A DNA stretch of 64,000 nt from Ananas comosus (Eukaryota > Streptophyta > Magnoliopsida > Poales > Bromeliaceae), in NCBI RefSeq assembly GCF_001540865.1, contig NC_033628.1, forward strand, positions 1,054,001 through 1,118,000. The letters run 5' to 3'. The notes under the pieces were generated by a model, which was not told the origin of the DNA, searched no databases, and saw only the letters and a program-made list of their open reading frames with translations. Shown here one piece after another: positions 49,101-61,711 of the stretch. The number at the start of each line of letters is the position of its first letter. Within the stretch, counting starts at the first letter, position 1. The position numbers were made by a program, and so were the translations under genes.

Positions 49101-52100
49101 AAGCACTGTATGAATATTGTTCTCTTATCTAAAATAGCTTCCAATGATTATCCTAGAAGATATATCTAGTCATTTTATTGATTAAGGTGCTTTCCTGTTG
49201 ACTTTGTAGTCTCTGTGAAACTTGCAACTCGTTGCTAAGAAGTTTATCTCGTACTAATTTGATAAGTTAGGTTGCTTCATCCTTTTGTGTGTGTGTATGT
49301 GTGTGTTTCTCTGTTTTGTGCGTATGTGATGAATTGATGATGGTTCATTCATGCATTTAGGAGTTGCGTTTTATTTATTACTCAGTATTGCTGTAAAGAC
49401 CTGTAGAACCGGACTTAACTGAGAGTATCTCATATTCTTATTTGTGTGATGATTTTTCCAGATGAAATACAATGAATTTGTTAACAGTATAATTTGGAGG
49501 AAATCATGTTATGTGCTTGTTAAAGTTTCTCTTATTTGACATTATAAATTACCAGTAACTATTTATGGATGTACAGAAATATTTTATGATTGAGAACATG
49601 TGGATTCTGTTTCAGTCAAATAGAATTAAAAAACAGGAAAAAGTGAAACCTTCTACTTTTGTTTGTTCACATTGTAGAAACCTTGTACTTTTGTTTGTTC
49701 ACATTGTTATTGATGTGGATAATGCTGGAATATATGTTGTTGAACAGAGAAGTCATATTTTCTTCCTCTTTTAACTTGGTGGCCTTTACCTTATTTAAAA
49801 AATAGTTTGATGTTGATTTGCAAGGTCTGTTACTAACAATTTAGATGAATGTCAGAAGGGGATCTAAAGTAGTAATCGAAGAGCTTGAGAAGGTTCTGGT
49901 GCTAAATGAGTTGCTGATTTCGTTGAGCAAACATGCTGAAGCTGCTCAATTCGCTCCAGGCGTTGGACCTATTTCTTTGTTAGGTAAATCATTATGTGAA
50001 ATTTTGTTCATTTGCATTTTATTGCTTTTTTGTCTGCATGTCATATACGGCGAGTTTGTTTGGGCATAGGTGGAGAATATGACGGCGATAGAAAGATAGG
50101 TGATCTAAAGCTGCTATACAGAGCTTATGCAGGGGAAGCATTCCCAAATGGACGGCTTGATGAGAAAAAGGTGATTCTATTACTTGTTTGGTTATTATGT
50201 TTCTATATCCTGCTGGAAGCTATAATATGGTGAATTTCACTTTCCTGTTAATCAGCAACCGCACTGGATCTGTTTCAAGCATTATTAACGATTTAGGTTT
50301 AGCATTCAAAAATAATTGATGAAATAACTAAAATGAATCTGGCATTGCTATTTGGGCATATCATATTCCATGTCAGTATTGTTTCATGGAAATTTTTTAT
50401 TTCGGTTAGCAATCTGTTCTTTTTGTCCTTTGAAATATGTTGATTCTAGATTTTTCTCTGAAAAATTTTGCAGCTTGTTGCTTTGAACCATCTGAGGAAC
50501 ATATTTGGTTTAGGAAAACGCGAGGCAGAAGCAATTATGCTAGATATCACGTCTACTCTGTATCGAAAGCGGCTTGCAAAGTCCTTCAACACTGAGCTGG
50601 CGGAGGCTCCTAGCAAAGCGGCCTTCCTCCAAAATCTTTGTGAAGAGTTACATTTTGATCCAGAAAATGCTAGCAAAATACACGAAGGTACTTGCTTCTT
50701 TTTTGATGCCTTATTGTGTCATTTGTGTTCATGTAATGCAAATTAAACGAATGTACAGTTGTCGAGTGTTTAATGTGCTGAGTCATTCTGATGCTGCTTT
50801 CAAATTCTGCAGAAATTTACCGGCAAAAACTTCAACAGTTTGTAGCTGATGGGGAGTTGAGTAAGGAAGATGTAGAGTCTTTAATGTCTTATCAAGTTCG
50901 TCTCTGTATTCCTCAACAAACTGTTGATGCAGCTCATGCTGAGATATGCAGTCGCTTGTTCGAGAAGGTACCTTTGTTTGCTTAGTTTCCATGCTCGATA
51001 CAGTCATCCAATATATCATTCTTTTATGCTATTTTATGCATCTCCTGAGCAAGCGGCAGGATGCTATCTGTCAAAAAAGTTACTCCGTGTTGATGCCTTC
51101 ATTTTGTTCTTGGCAATTAAGCACATGTAGGCTGCACACTCCGCAACCTAGTAATTTTCAAGTTAATCTGTATTTTGATAACTAACAGCTATACTAAAGC
51201 AACTTTTTTTTTTTTTCTTTTCCGGCATGACTAGTTTTTTCTGCTGGGAATATTTTTTACATGACTAGTTTTTTCTGCCAGGAATATTTTTCCAGATTGC
51301 TGACGCTCTTGTAAACTTTTCTTTTTGGATTCCCAGCTGAGTTATCTGCATTTTCTTGTTGCTGTTACAATGCTGAGTAACCTCGCAGGTTGTCAAGGAT
51401 GCAATTGCATCAGGTGTTGAGGGGTATGATGCTGAAGTCAGAGCATCTGTAAGGAAGGCTGCTCAAGGGTTGCGCTTAAAAAAGGAAGATGCCATGGCCA
51501 TTGCTAGCAAAGCGGTATTTATCCTTCCTTGTTGTGACAATGTTTATCACCTATGAAAGCACATACTTTTATTGTAAATCTAGTATTAACTTAAGCGAGT
51601 ATTTTTCGTGACTTCTGTTCAAATGATTTAGAGATATTTGTCTTATATATTGCCTGCAAAATCTGAATTTTCATAAATGCTACAAAAATTTCCTTCCTGT
51701 CTCTATATAGCCTTGTCCTTACAAAAGCTGAGCTCTTTAAAAAGCTTGCTAATACAAAACCAACTTCTCTATGAATTCAACAACTCCCCAACTTGACTTT
51801 TTCTTCTGGTATAAGCAGCTGCATTTTTTTAGAGACATATGTGAGAAATTCAAGTTTTACAAATGTGTTTGTATTTAAATGAATTGGTTCACAAGGATAT
51901 GTGTTAAAAGGTTCTATCATGTGCTGGCATGTTTGATTGAGCAGGTGCGAAGGGTATTTTTGAATTATGTTCAACGAGCTCGAGGGGCAGGCAACCGCAT
52001 CGAAACTGCGAAAGAGCTAAAAAAGATGATTGCATTCAACACCTTGGTTGTCACTGAGTTGATATCCGACATTAAAGGTGAGTCGACAACTTTACCAACT

Positions 52101-53417
52101 GAACCTGTTAGTTCCGAACCAGAACAGATTGTAGAAGAAAAAGAAGAAGATGAGTGGGAGTCATTGCAGACACTGAGAAAGACCAGGCCCAGCAAAGAAC
52201 TTGAGGCAAAGCTGGGCAAGCCAGGTCAAACAGAAATAACTCTCAAAGATGATCTTCCATTCAGGGAGAGAGCTGATCTCTATGAGTCCTACTTGCTCTT
52301 TTGCATCACTGGTGAGGTCACCGTAGTTCCCTTTGGAGCACAGATCACCACAAAGAAGGACAATGCCGAATATTTGCTTCTAAACCAGCTTGGAGGAATA
52401 CTCGGTTTGACAAATAAAGAAGTTGTGGATATTCATATTAAGTTTGCTGAACAAGCATTTACGAAACGGGCCGAGGTTATTTTAGCCGATGGGCAACTAA
52501 GCAAAGCTCGGATTGAACAGCTTGCTGAAGTTCAAAAGCAGGTGGGCTTGCCTGGTGAGTATGCACAAAAGGTTATTAAGAACATAACAACAACGAAAAT
52601 GGCAGCTGCGATAGAAACAGCTGTGAACCGAGGGAGGATTGGTATACAACAGGTGAGAGAGTTAAAGGAAGCAAATGTTGATTTGGATAGCATGATATCG
52701 GTAACTTTGAGGGAAAACATCTTTAGGAAAACTGTGGAGGAGATCTTTTCGTCAGGTACGGGTGTGTTCGATGAGCACGAAGTGTATGAAAAGATCCCGG
52801 CAGATCTTAGTATAGATGCTGAGAAGGCTAAAGGGATTGTTCAGGAGCTTGCTAAGACTAGGCTGGAGAACTCACTTGTTCAAGCTGTTGCATTACTCCG
52901 GCAGCGGAACCGAGATGGAGTGGTATGTGCTAGTCCTATTATCCAATGCATGTCTAAGATGAATTCTGTTTCATGACTTTTCATTAGTCAATTATTCATT
53001 TCTATCTTCTCTGAAAATATTCGAGAAAAACATCAAAAACGGAGGGTTTAAAAAAAGAGAAAAAAAAAAGAAAAAGAGGAGGCATTGTTGTGGAGAGGGT
53101 AAAAAGTTGGCATCGAAACTGAATATTTTATTCGAGAACCATGACGGCAGCTTCTTTTCTCGCAGGTTGCTTCCCTGAACGATATGCTTGCTTGTGACAC
53201 TGCGGTCCCTTCTGAGCCGTTATCATGGTCCTCACCACAAGAGCTTGATGACTTGTACTGCTCGTATCTCAAGAGCATTCCGAAGCCCGAGAAGCTCTCT
53301 CGGCTGCAGTACTTGCTCGGCATAAGCGATGAAAAGGCTTCGATGCTTCAAGACGCCGCAGCGCAGGGAGCATTGCCGATGGGAAACGAAGAGGAAGAGG
53401 AAGAATTTGCGTTTTAA
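46126..53417 (+). CDS. TIC110: TIC110, chloroplast inner-envelope import component, 1016 aa, 15 exons
   Basis: Central subunit of the TIC complex, binding incoming preproteins and stromal chaperones at the inner envelope. Exons are 46126-46643, 46773-46832, 47477-47600, 47720-47788, 47874-47972, 48232-48298, 48681-48745, 49013-49107, 49856-49983, 50070-50170, 50474-50687, 50813-50967, 51389-51514, 51945-52922 and 53166-53417, all GT-AG. The length of about 1016 aa is the usual size for the family. Residues 1 to about 55 are a transit peptide (S, P, R, L-rich). Two alanine/glycine-rich hydrophobic helices lie at about 92-110 and 117-136. The rest is a helical stromal domain with blocks such as SLLGGEYDGDRKIDDLKLLYRAY-like (SLLGGEYDGDRKIGDLKLL here) and RNIFGLGKREAEAI. 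An acidic E-rich insert lies in exon 14, and the C-terminus is acidic (GNEEEEEEFAF). Exon 1 is extremely GC-rich. An upstream in-frame ATG at 45967 would add 53 residues but overlaps the likely TATA box. Confidence 0.96.
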
Positions 53418-54256
53418 ACCTCCGAGCAAATTTTTGGTAGCCTTGTAGTTCTCTGGTAGAGTCGAGAAGCTCGAGTGTCATAGACTTGATGTTAAGGGTA
53501 GCAGTTGGTGCCTGTAGCTTCAGTATTTCCGGGTGTTTTGTCTGCTTAATTCTAAGATCTGCTCTGAAGACTGTACAGCTCCATTTCTTTTCTCCTCTTT
53601 ATCTTTTTCTTTTTAACACAATACAGGGTTGTTCTATAGGCCTTTCTTGGCTTGTTTTACAGCCTTAAAACTCAGGAGCTTATCTTGTAATTGCAAGTAT
53701 AATCTTTCAACATTAGATATACTAGATTAAATTTCAACAGCGTTTTTGTTGTTGCAAAAAGATAAAAAAGAACAAACGAAAGAAACTACCGAATAAATCT
53801 GCAGCTACTAAATGTTCTCTAAAGTTGCCTTAATAGTATGGGAGTTGTAGTTTCACATTTACTCATCTTATATGTTTCTTTTTTAAAGATTTGTTCGTTG
53901 CTTCGAGTGGGGTCCAAACTATTCAATTGAAAATAATTGCCCTAAAAAGAAAAGGGTGGAGGCAAAGTCGTGCAATTTCCTCCCGGTCCACATTGGACGG
54001 CTACAATGCGAAAAAGGCTTTCGCACACATTGGCCTCTTCGCCTTTTTTTTTTTTCTGTATCATGGACAAATTTCACCACTGGCCCCTGAACTTATAAGA
54101 ATAGTAGATTACTTTAAACTTTTAAGTTAAACACTTTGACTAAATTTTTAAAATTATTTCACTTAAGTTCTCTTCCTTGTACAAGATATGTACTTCTAGC
54201 ACAACACATTCCCTAATCCTATCGGCCGTTAAGTTACAGCTCTTTTTGTGCATTTA
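53418..54256. other. TIC110 3' flank
   Basis: Probable 3'UTR up to about 53720, then AT-rich spacer. No gene recognised. Confidence 0.5.
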
Positions 54257-55227
54257 GATATCGTTTGGTTTGGGGATAAGGAAAAAGTGGCTATTCCAGG
54301 GATAGGTATAAATTGAGGTATAAGCGAGGATTAGATTAATTTTGCGTTTGGATGAAAATTCGGTTATTTCTGGAATAAAAAAAATAGCGTTTGGTTAGGT
54401 AAGATGGAATAAGAAAGATAATGGGTTTTGTAAATAAAAAATAATGATATTATCCACTTATTATATTTGAATTTGAATTTTTAAATTTTTAAATTTATAT
54501 TTCTAAATTTAAAATTTTAACTTTGAAATTTAAAATCTCAAATTTTAAATTCAAAATTTTAAATTTTAAATTTCAAACTTTAAATTTAAGATCATATTTA
54601 AATTTAAAAAAATATAAAATATCAAATTTTAAATTTCAAAAATTTAAAATATCAAAATTTAAATTTAAAATTTAAAATTTATAATTTAAATTTTAAACTT
54701 TAATTTTGAGATTATAAATTATAAATTTTAAAAATTTAAATTTTTAATTTTTAAAATTTTAAAATAAGAATAGTGGTGGGAACAATTAATAAAAATAATT
54801 TATTATAATAAATTTATAAATTTTTTAAAAATTCTACTTAAATTTAAATTTAATAAAAAGAATTTATTATAATATTTAAATATAATTTATTATAAATTTT
54901 ATTATAATATTTAAATATAAATAATATGTATTAATATAGTACAATTAATAATTTTATAATAAAAATAATGTATTATAATATATAACATATTATATTTATA
55001 TAATTTAGTTTAATTCAATTTATAAGTTTAATTAAGTTTGAAATTAAGCATTGGAATAGCACTATTCCACCAAAATGGTGGAATAGCAAATCCCTTGCTA
55101 TTCCGGGATAACCGAGAATAGCAAGGTTTGACCGGGATAAAATATTCAGGCCAAATTTCACCCCGTTTGGCGGAATAGCGGGAATACCTTTCGTTATCCC
55201 CGCTTATCCCGCGATCCAAACGGAGCC
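54257..55227. mobile_element. Complete Tourist-like (PIF/Harbinger-type) MITE, 971 bp
   Basis: The left end GATATCGTTTGGTTTGGGGATAA and right end TTATCCCGCGATCCAAACGGAGCC form imperfect inverted repeats. TTA flanks both sides (54254-54256 and 55228-55230), the PIF/Harbinger target. The core is a low-complexity AATTT/TTTAAA permutation with no coding capacity. A truncated relative is at 33346-33975. Confidence 0.75.
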
Positions 55228-55262
55228 TTAGAATTTAGAACTTGGATGAGTATAATTAAAAA

Positions 55263-55588
55263 GGGAAAACTTCAAAAAAACCCCCTGTGGTTTCGTAGTT
55301 TCTCACTTTGCCCCCCTGTGATTTTGTTTTTCTCTTTTTCTTATCAATTTCATTATTTTTTTTCCTTAAATCAGTAATAAAGTTAAAATTAAAGGGGACT
55401 AAAGTGAATATTTGATAAATCTAGATGGGTGTCTGAAGTTTTTTATAAATAATTTAACGAAATATTAACGAAAAAGCTACCGAAAAGATAAAACGAAACG
55501 ACATGAGGACAAATTGATACACTTTAAACCATAGGGGAGCAAAGTGAGAAACTACGAAATCACAAGGGGGTTTTCTGAAGTTTTCCCT
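55263..55588. mobile_element. Mutator-type foldback MITE, copy 3
   Basis: Begins GGGAAAACTTCAAAAAAAC and ends GTTTTCTGAAGTTTTCCCT. It is flanked by a perfect 9-bp duplication AATTAAAAA (55254-55262 and 55589-55597). It belongs to the same family as 24119-24478 and 32950-33299. Its C/G-rich runs near the ends suggest it is the youngest of the three. Confidence 0.85.
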
Positions 55589-55597
55589 AATTAAAAA

Positions 55598-56243
55598 ATG
55601 AGCAAGGGATCAACAAATTTGTGGGGCTAGCATAGGCATATAAAATATATCAAAAGTGCTACGATACTAAAGAATAATATCTTATTATAGCAAATGCACT
55701 ATATAGAATATCCCACACCAAATTCTGTCATATTGGATGATAAAAAATCTCATCATAACTATTCTACATTGTATTGATGCTTTTTTATTTTTAGAGATAA
55801 AAAGGTGGCATAACGGCTGTTTTGTTTATTTTTTAAAAATAAACTCAGAATAAACTCAGCTAAAAATATTTTTTGAGAAAGAATGATAACATACTACTAT
55901 TTTTATTTACTTTTTCAAAAATAAATTTTAATTATCAACTGCCTTACCCAGAGTGTTACTTATGACGGGTAGAATATTTTTATTTTTATGTAAAATAATT
56001 ATGACATAAAAATCTTTTACTTGCAAAGTTGCAATACAAGTAGCGGAAAATATCTGACCCAAAAGCATAAGGACCAAAATGGAAAATGGAAAACCACGTA
56101 TCCCTCAAACAGTGCAATTTTAATAATTTATTACAGTACCCCGATGTCGCACTTTCACGACCCTGTGCCTCCGCCTCCGCTCTCTCCAACGAAAAATTTA
56201 AGAACGAGGAGGAGGAAGAGAGGAGGAGATCGAGCGCGCAACA
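55598..56243. other. Upstream region of the DUF639 gene
   Basis: AT-rich DNA with a decayed SINE-like patch near 55826-55960 (AAACTCAGCTAAAAAT, TTAACTGCC-type words). The last 100 bp are purine-rich (GGAGGAGG) and are probably the 5' leader of the next gene. No TATA box identified with confidence. Confidence 0.4.
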
Positions 56244-59200
56244 ATGGCGAAAGGGACGGGAACGGGAGTTTTCGAGAACTTTCTACGCGACAAATCCCTC
56301 AAATCCCTCTTCTCCGGCGCCGGTCGCCGGAGAATGGCCGCCGACGCCGCCGACGACGTCGTTTCCATCCCTCAGCTCTCCGATCTCGCCAACTCCGTCG
56401 TCGCTCGCTGCTCCAGGTTTTTTCCTTCTCCTTTTGCTTCTTCTCTTCTCAGTTGGAAAAAAGTAATTTATATTTGATCCCGTTTCTCAATTACTCTAAC
56501 AGAGTAGATCAGTAGAAAATCACATATATTAGATAAATTATGGTACCTTTTTTTTTTCCATTTGAGTTTGATTCTAAATCTCTTATTTAAGTGTCAACTA
56601 AGATAGATGTTCAGATGCAAATATGGGAAATATTTCAATTCATTTCAGTGGCGTTTTTATATCAAATATAAAATTAAGATACGTGCCAAAGCGTGAGGGG
56701 GTTTTCACAATTTAGGTTTTTTACTCCGAACAAATTATTTTCTAATAAATTGATAAATTAGGGTTTACGTTTCATCTGTGTAAGTTTATCTAATATTTTA
56801 CATGCGAAGAAATGAATGATTAACTGGATCTTGCAATTTCAGGATTCTTCTTCTTCCTGCAGAAATTCTGCAGCAGAATTTTGAGGCTTATATGTTGGGT
56901 CATTCCAGAGAGCCGACTATGTACGCAAGAGAATTACTAGAATACTGCTGTTATAAAACTCTCTATGCAATCACTGCTCGTCCGGATTATTTGGCCGATA
57001 CGGAATTCCGTCGCTTAACCTTTGATATGATGCTCGCCTGGGAATCCGCTGGTGCTGAGATTGAACCGTTGCCGAATGTGAGACTTGTATAGTTGTTGCA
57101 ATTTGTTTTTGATAATAAGCAATGTAATTGTAAACGGCGATGGAAACTTTTGATTCTGTGATAGGCAACTGTTTCTCGTAACAATCCAGAGGCCGAGGAT
57201 GAGGATGGGGCATCGATCTTTTACACAAATTCTACACGCTTGGCTGCTCAGGTTGGTTGCTCTTTTGCCGATTATGCTATTTCCGTTGCCATGTTTCAGG
57301 TTGACAGTGTATTTGTCTCTACCGTTCTCTTCAGGTTGATGTGAAGAAGACTGTAGGATTGAATGCTTTCGCCCGGATAGCAACTGCATGTCCTATCTTA
57401 GCTGATTTGATCACTGTTCATAACTTGTTTGATGCCCTTACAAGCTCATCAGGTGGTCAGCTCCATTTCTTCGTATATGACAAGTACCTTAAATCTCTAG
57501 ACAAGTATGCAACCTAATTCTTGATTTATTGATTTTATCTGATCTATTCTGCTGAAAATGCAAGATTTGATATATGAAAGTATTATTATCAAATTCTTGT
57601 GAACCAATGTGTTCTCATGCTTGTTGAAGTACCTCAAATATCTGCACATTGCAATATCTATTTCTAGTGAAGTACTTCACTAACTGTATCAAGCTTGTAT
57701 CACTTCATTAATTATAATACACATGAGCTGCCTCCTTTTAAAAAATAGTCGATCCTTCATGTTATCATCTATAAAGAGATTGCTCTATAGTATTCTGACT
57801 AACTTTTTCCTAATTTGGGTGATATAGGACTTCTTATATCTTTTCAAAAATATATAGTAGGTGTATATTGGATTATTAGAGGGATTCTCAAATCTGTCTT
57901 CCAGAAAATCTTTTATTCGAAAGTTACTGCAGCACTGGGTGTTCTACAATTGAATTATGATACCTCTGGTTCTCTAGCATTCACATCATGGGCCTTCTGA
58001 CCTATTTGTATTTCTTGAAACCTTTTGCAAGGACAGATAGATTTTATTATATACTGAAGGCTAAGCCATTTAATTGTTTGTGAATTATAGGGTCCTTAAA
58101 TCTGCAAAAAGCACTATGGGATCGCCACTTGCTTCGAACCTTCACCTTTGTGATGGAGAAATTATCCTAGATGTCGACGGTGCCTTGCCTACTCAACCTG
58201 TTCTACAGCATATTGGGATATCTGCATGGCCAGGTGAAATTTCTCTCTCTGGCGAATGTTTATAAATGCTTGAAACAAATTTTTGCTTCCCAAGCCACTG
58301 AGACTTTGCTTTGTTTTCTTTTTTGGCAGGAAGATTGACACTAACGACCCATGCTCTTTATTTTGAGTCCTTAGGAGTAGGTACTTACGATAAGGCTGTT
58401 AAATATGATTTAGCTGCTGATCTAAAGCAGGTAGTGAAGCGTGAATTGACCGGACCACTGGGTGCCCGCCTATTTGATAAGGCTGTGATGTATAAATCAT
58501 GCTCTTTGTAAGTAATTAATTAACTACTTTATTTGATACTCATATTCTTCAAGCATCTATCATCTAACTGCACTCTATTCACAGAGCAGAGCCAATTTGT
58601 TTCGAGTTTCCTGAATTGAAAGGCAGTTCACGCAGAGGGTACTGGTTGGCAATTATTCGTGAAGTATTGCAGGTGCATAGATTCATTAGAGAGTTTAATC
58701 TTGAAGACATCAAGGAAGCAGAAGCTCTTTCAAGAGCCATTTTGGGCATCTTTAGATACCGTGCTGTCAAAGAAGCATTCCGTGTTAGTCTTCCCTGCTT
58801 TAAAACTATACTCGCTTTTGACCTAGCTGATAAGCTGCCAAAAGGAGATATGATCTTGCAAGCACTTTGCAATTACTTGGAGTTGGTGCAAATCGGGTGC
58901 TTGAATCATCGTGCTGCTGAGTTTGATGCTGATAAAAGATTGAAGAGCCATCCTTTACCCTTATTTGTATATGCGCTGACCAGGGTGGGATTTACGGTAG
59001 TGAAAAGAGAAGATGGAAATGAACCGAAAGATCCAGCTTTTAGTGATATTTGTTTTGATGCAACAAAATCTCTGGAAACTGCTGTGAAAGAGTCTTTTTG
59101 TTACTCCGAAAGAGCCAAGGAAGCCCGTGCAACTGTGGATCAGGTGAAAGTGGAAGGCATCGATACAAATCTAGCTGTGATGCAGGTCCCGTCTGATCCA

Positions 59201-60443
59201 TTGTCAATTTCTGCTAGAATATGACTGAATTTTGGGACATATAATGACCAAAAACAGTCATCATGATTTATATTCATGTTATTGTATTATCCAACAGTTT
59301 CAACCAACAGCAGGGTTTCATATTGACATTGTTGCAGGAGCTACTTTTCCCAGTTGTTGAAGCTGGCAAAATGCTTTGTATTCTGGCTGAATGGCAAGAT
59401 CCTTTTAAATCATCCATATTCTTGATTCTGTTCCTTTATCTTAGTTACAGGTAACTTTCCTCCCGTTGTTTTCTACTGTCTTTCGGTTAGTATATTTATG
59501 CTTATGGATTTGTATATTTGATTATCATTTGCTTTGTTTAACACAGTTGTTTACCTCTGCTGCCTCATCTATATACTTGACTTCAAAAAGTTGATTTCCT
59601 ACATAAACGCCTAATACAAAACCAACTATGTCCTATTAATTGGATGACTAACCTAGCTTAAGATTTAAGAAACTACAGTTACAACGTGTGTATATAAAAA
59701 TTCAGATTTTACAAGGTATATATAAATATCATATAAGCGTATATTTCTTTTTGATTTATAGCTATGAATCTTACTATTTTCCGTGTTTGGTCATGTACTA
59801 ACTAGTTTTATAACTTGTAGGGGTTGGCTGAGCTATGCATTGCCCTGCATTTTCTTATTTCTTGCTCTTTACATGCTTTGGCACAAGTTCTGCAGAAAAG
59901 GAAAGCAATTGGAAGCATTGCTAATCAAGCCTCCGCCAAATAAGAATGCTGTTGAGCAAATTGTGACTTTGCAAAATGCCATTTCCCGGTTAGAAAATTG
60001 TGTCCATGCTGGGAATATAACTCTTCTCAAACTAAGAGCAGTTCTTTTCGCAGCAGTTCCAAAGGTACTAGCAAATGTTGTTGATGAATCCGGTTTTGGT
60101 GGATGTTTGTGAATTTATTGTCATTTTGGTGGATGTTATTGGGTGAGTGGGAGGGTTAACTTTGTAAAGTTGTGCTACGCATTCTTTTGATCTAATCTCA
60201 ACCTCTTGCTTACAGGCAACTGAAATGGCTGCGCTAGTTTTGGTCGCTGCAGCGGCTTTGCTCACCTTCTTGCCTTTCAAGCATCTAGTGATGCTAGTGG
60301 CCGTCGAGGCATACACAAGGGAGATGCCGTTACGGAAACAGAGCAATGAGAAGCTTCAAAGGAGAGTTAGAGAATGGTGGGCACGCATTCCGGCCGCCCC
60401 AGTACAGGTTATCAGAACTGATGAAAGTAAGAAAAGGAGATAG
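56244..60443 (+). CDS. DUF639 family membrane protein, 723 aa, 10 exons
   Basis: Plant DUF639 protein of unknown function. Exons are 56244-56416, 56843-57077, 57165-57251, 57335-57504, 58091-58233, 58330-58507, 58585-59185, 59338-59450, 59821-60064 and 60216-60443, all GT-AG with continuous phase. The start is the ATG at 56244 (MAKGTGTGVFENFL), after a purine-rich leader. Recognisable blocks are SLKSLFSGAG, LPAEILQQNFEAYMLGHS, ELLEYCCYKTLYAIT, FFVYDKYLKSLDKVLKSAKS, ISAWPGRLTLTTHALYFESLGVG (a GRAM-like look) and KGSSRRGYWLAIIREVLQVHRFI. Hydrophobic segments lie at about 555-590 (IFLILFLYLSYRGWLSYALPC onward) and 648-680 (AALVLVAAAALLTFLPF), so the C-terminus is membrane-anchored. The tail is basic. 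Next is the convergent G-patch gene. Confidence 0.92.
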
Positions 60444-61711
60444 AATCATATCCTCTTTGTTTTTGTTACTTATCTTGTTACCTTTACCGATAAAAGGAAA
60501 TAGGAATGGTATAGAATTATATATCCTTCTCGTTTTTGTCACTTATCTTGTTACTTGATGAAAGGATATAGGAATGGAATCCTTTTTAGTGTTTGTTTCT
60601 AATCCTGTTGCCTTTACTGAGAAACAGAGCTGAATGATATCATCATTATTCTTATATTTAGTGTCACTACTAGGGTACCCACAATATCACCCATCACCCT
60701 TATGTACTGTTACTATAAATCTCCACAGGCGGCCGCATAAACAACATTTAAAAGAAACATTATCCCTAGGAAATCTGGGAGGTTTATTTACTGCTCACTG
60801 CTTTGTTTTGCTTTGGCAGATGAGTGATATATATACTTTCTGTTTTTCACTTAACATAGAGCACCAATACCGACCGTCTCTAAAGCAAATGGCAAAAGAT
60901 TTGGTAGTTGGTATCCGAGGTTCTAAGTTCGAATCCTAACTGATTCACATTTCCAGCTAAGTTTATTTCTAAATAAAATAAACGAAGCGGGTAGTGTGCT
61001 ACCTATTTCTCTCTTCCAAAATATATATATATATATATATATAGCACCAATAAAAGTGTTTCTCCAGGACAATTTGGATGAACCCTCCCTGCCCAAAGTT
61101 TCATGCCAACAGGATCCTATCATTCATCCATGATTTTGTTATGATTAGCTATCACTGTACAGCTATTGCTTTCCGGTAAAAGTAAAATCTACAACAAATT
61201 AATCCAATTAATGCAAAATACAACAAATTTACAAGGAGAGGAAAATGAGGGGGGTAAAAAAAGGACCTTTTGGGAGGACAGAGAAATTAGAACTTCTATG
61301 GGGAGGGGGGAAAATTGAATTGCATTGCAGAAACAGAGAAAAGAAAGAATCATTTACATTTGCAGAAACCAAATCTGATGTTATTTTTGCCTCTTCAAAC
61401 TTTTTAATCTGACAAGAACTAAATCTGCATGACTAAAATCTGCCTCTTCAGCATACACAATGCGGAACATCGCCCAGCCTCATATAATCGACCTTCTGCA
61501 AGCTATTCTCTGCATCACTAATTAAAGTTTGATTTCCCAGTCCCGGTGGATTAGGAACGAAGCTTAATTTTATCCATCTTACAAATTACAACCTACATTA
61601 CACGAAATCATCAGCAACTAATCAAGAGGAAGACTTCCAAGTACCTGTACAGAGTGCCCCATCAACTCTCTCTGTGCAAGCCGGCAGCGCATTAAGATTG
61701 TAGTATAAACT
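60444..61711. other. 3' flanks of the convergent DUF639 and G-patch genes
   Basis: It contains a short internal repeat (ATATCCTT..TTTTTGT..CTTATCTTGTTAC words at about 60450-60560) and the SINE-like copy at 60869-61017. A (TA)n run lies at about 61020-61042. The right third is probably the G-patch 3'UTR. Confidence 0.5.
60869..61017 (+). mobile_element. tRNA-like SINE, best copy in the window
   Basis: A box-like TGGCAAAAGATTTGG (about 60890-60904) is followed by an exact B-box core GTTCGAATCC (60927-60936). Next come CTGATTCACATTTCCAGCTAAG, an A/T tail and GAAGCGGGTAGTGTGCTACC, then a TA tract. This order recurs at 19435-19583 (minus) and in fragments at about 2131-2240 and 37780-37858. Confidence 0.5.

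Noticed and set aside
52977..53165. Stop codon after exon 14 of TIC110 suggesting a truncated protein
   Set aside because: A GT donor at 52923 and an AG acceptor before 53166 join in phase to an exon encoding the conserved C-terminus.
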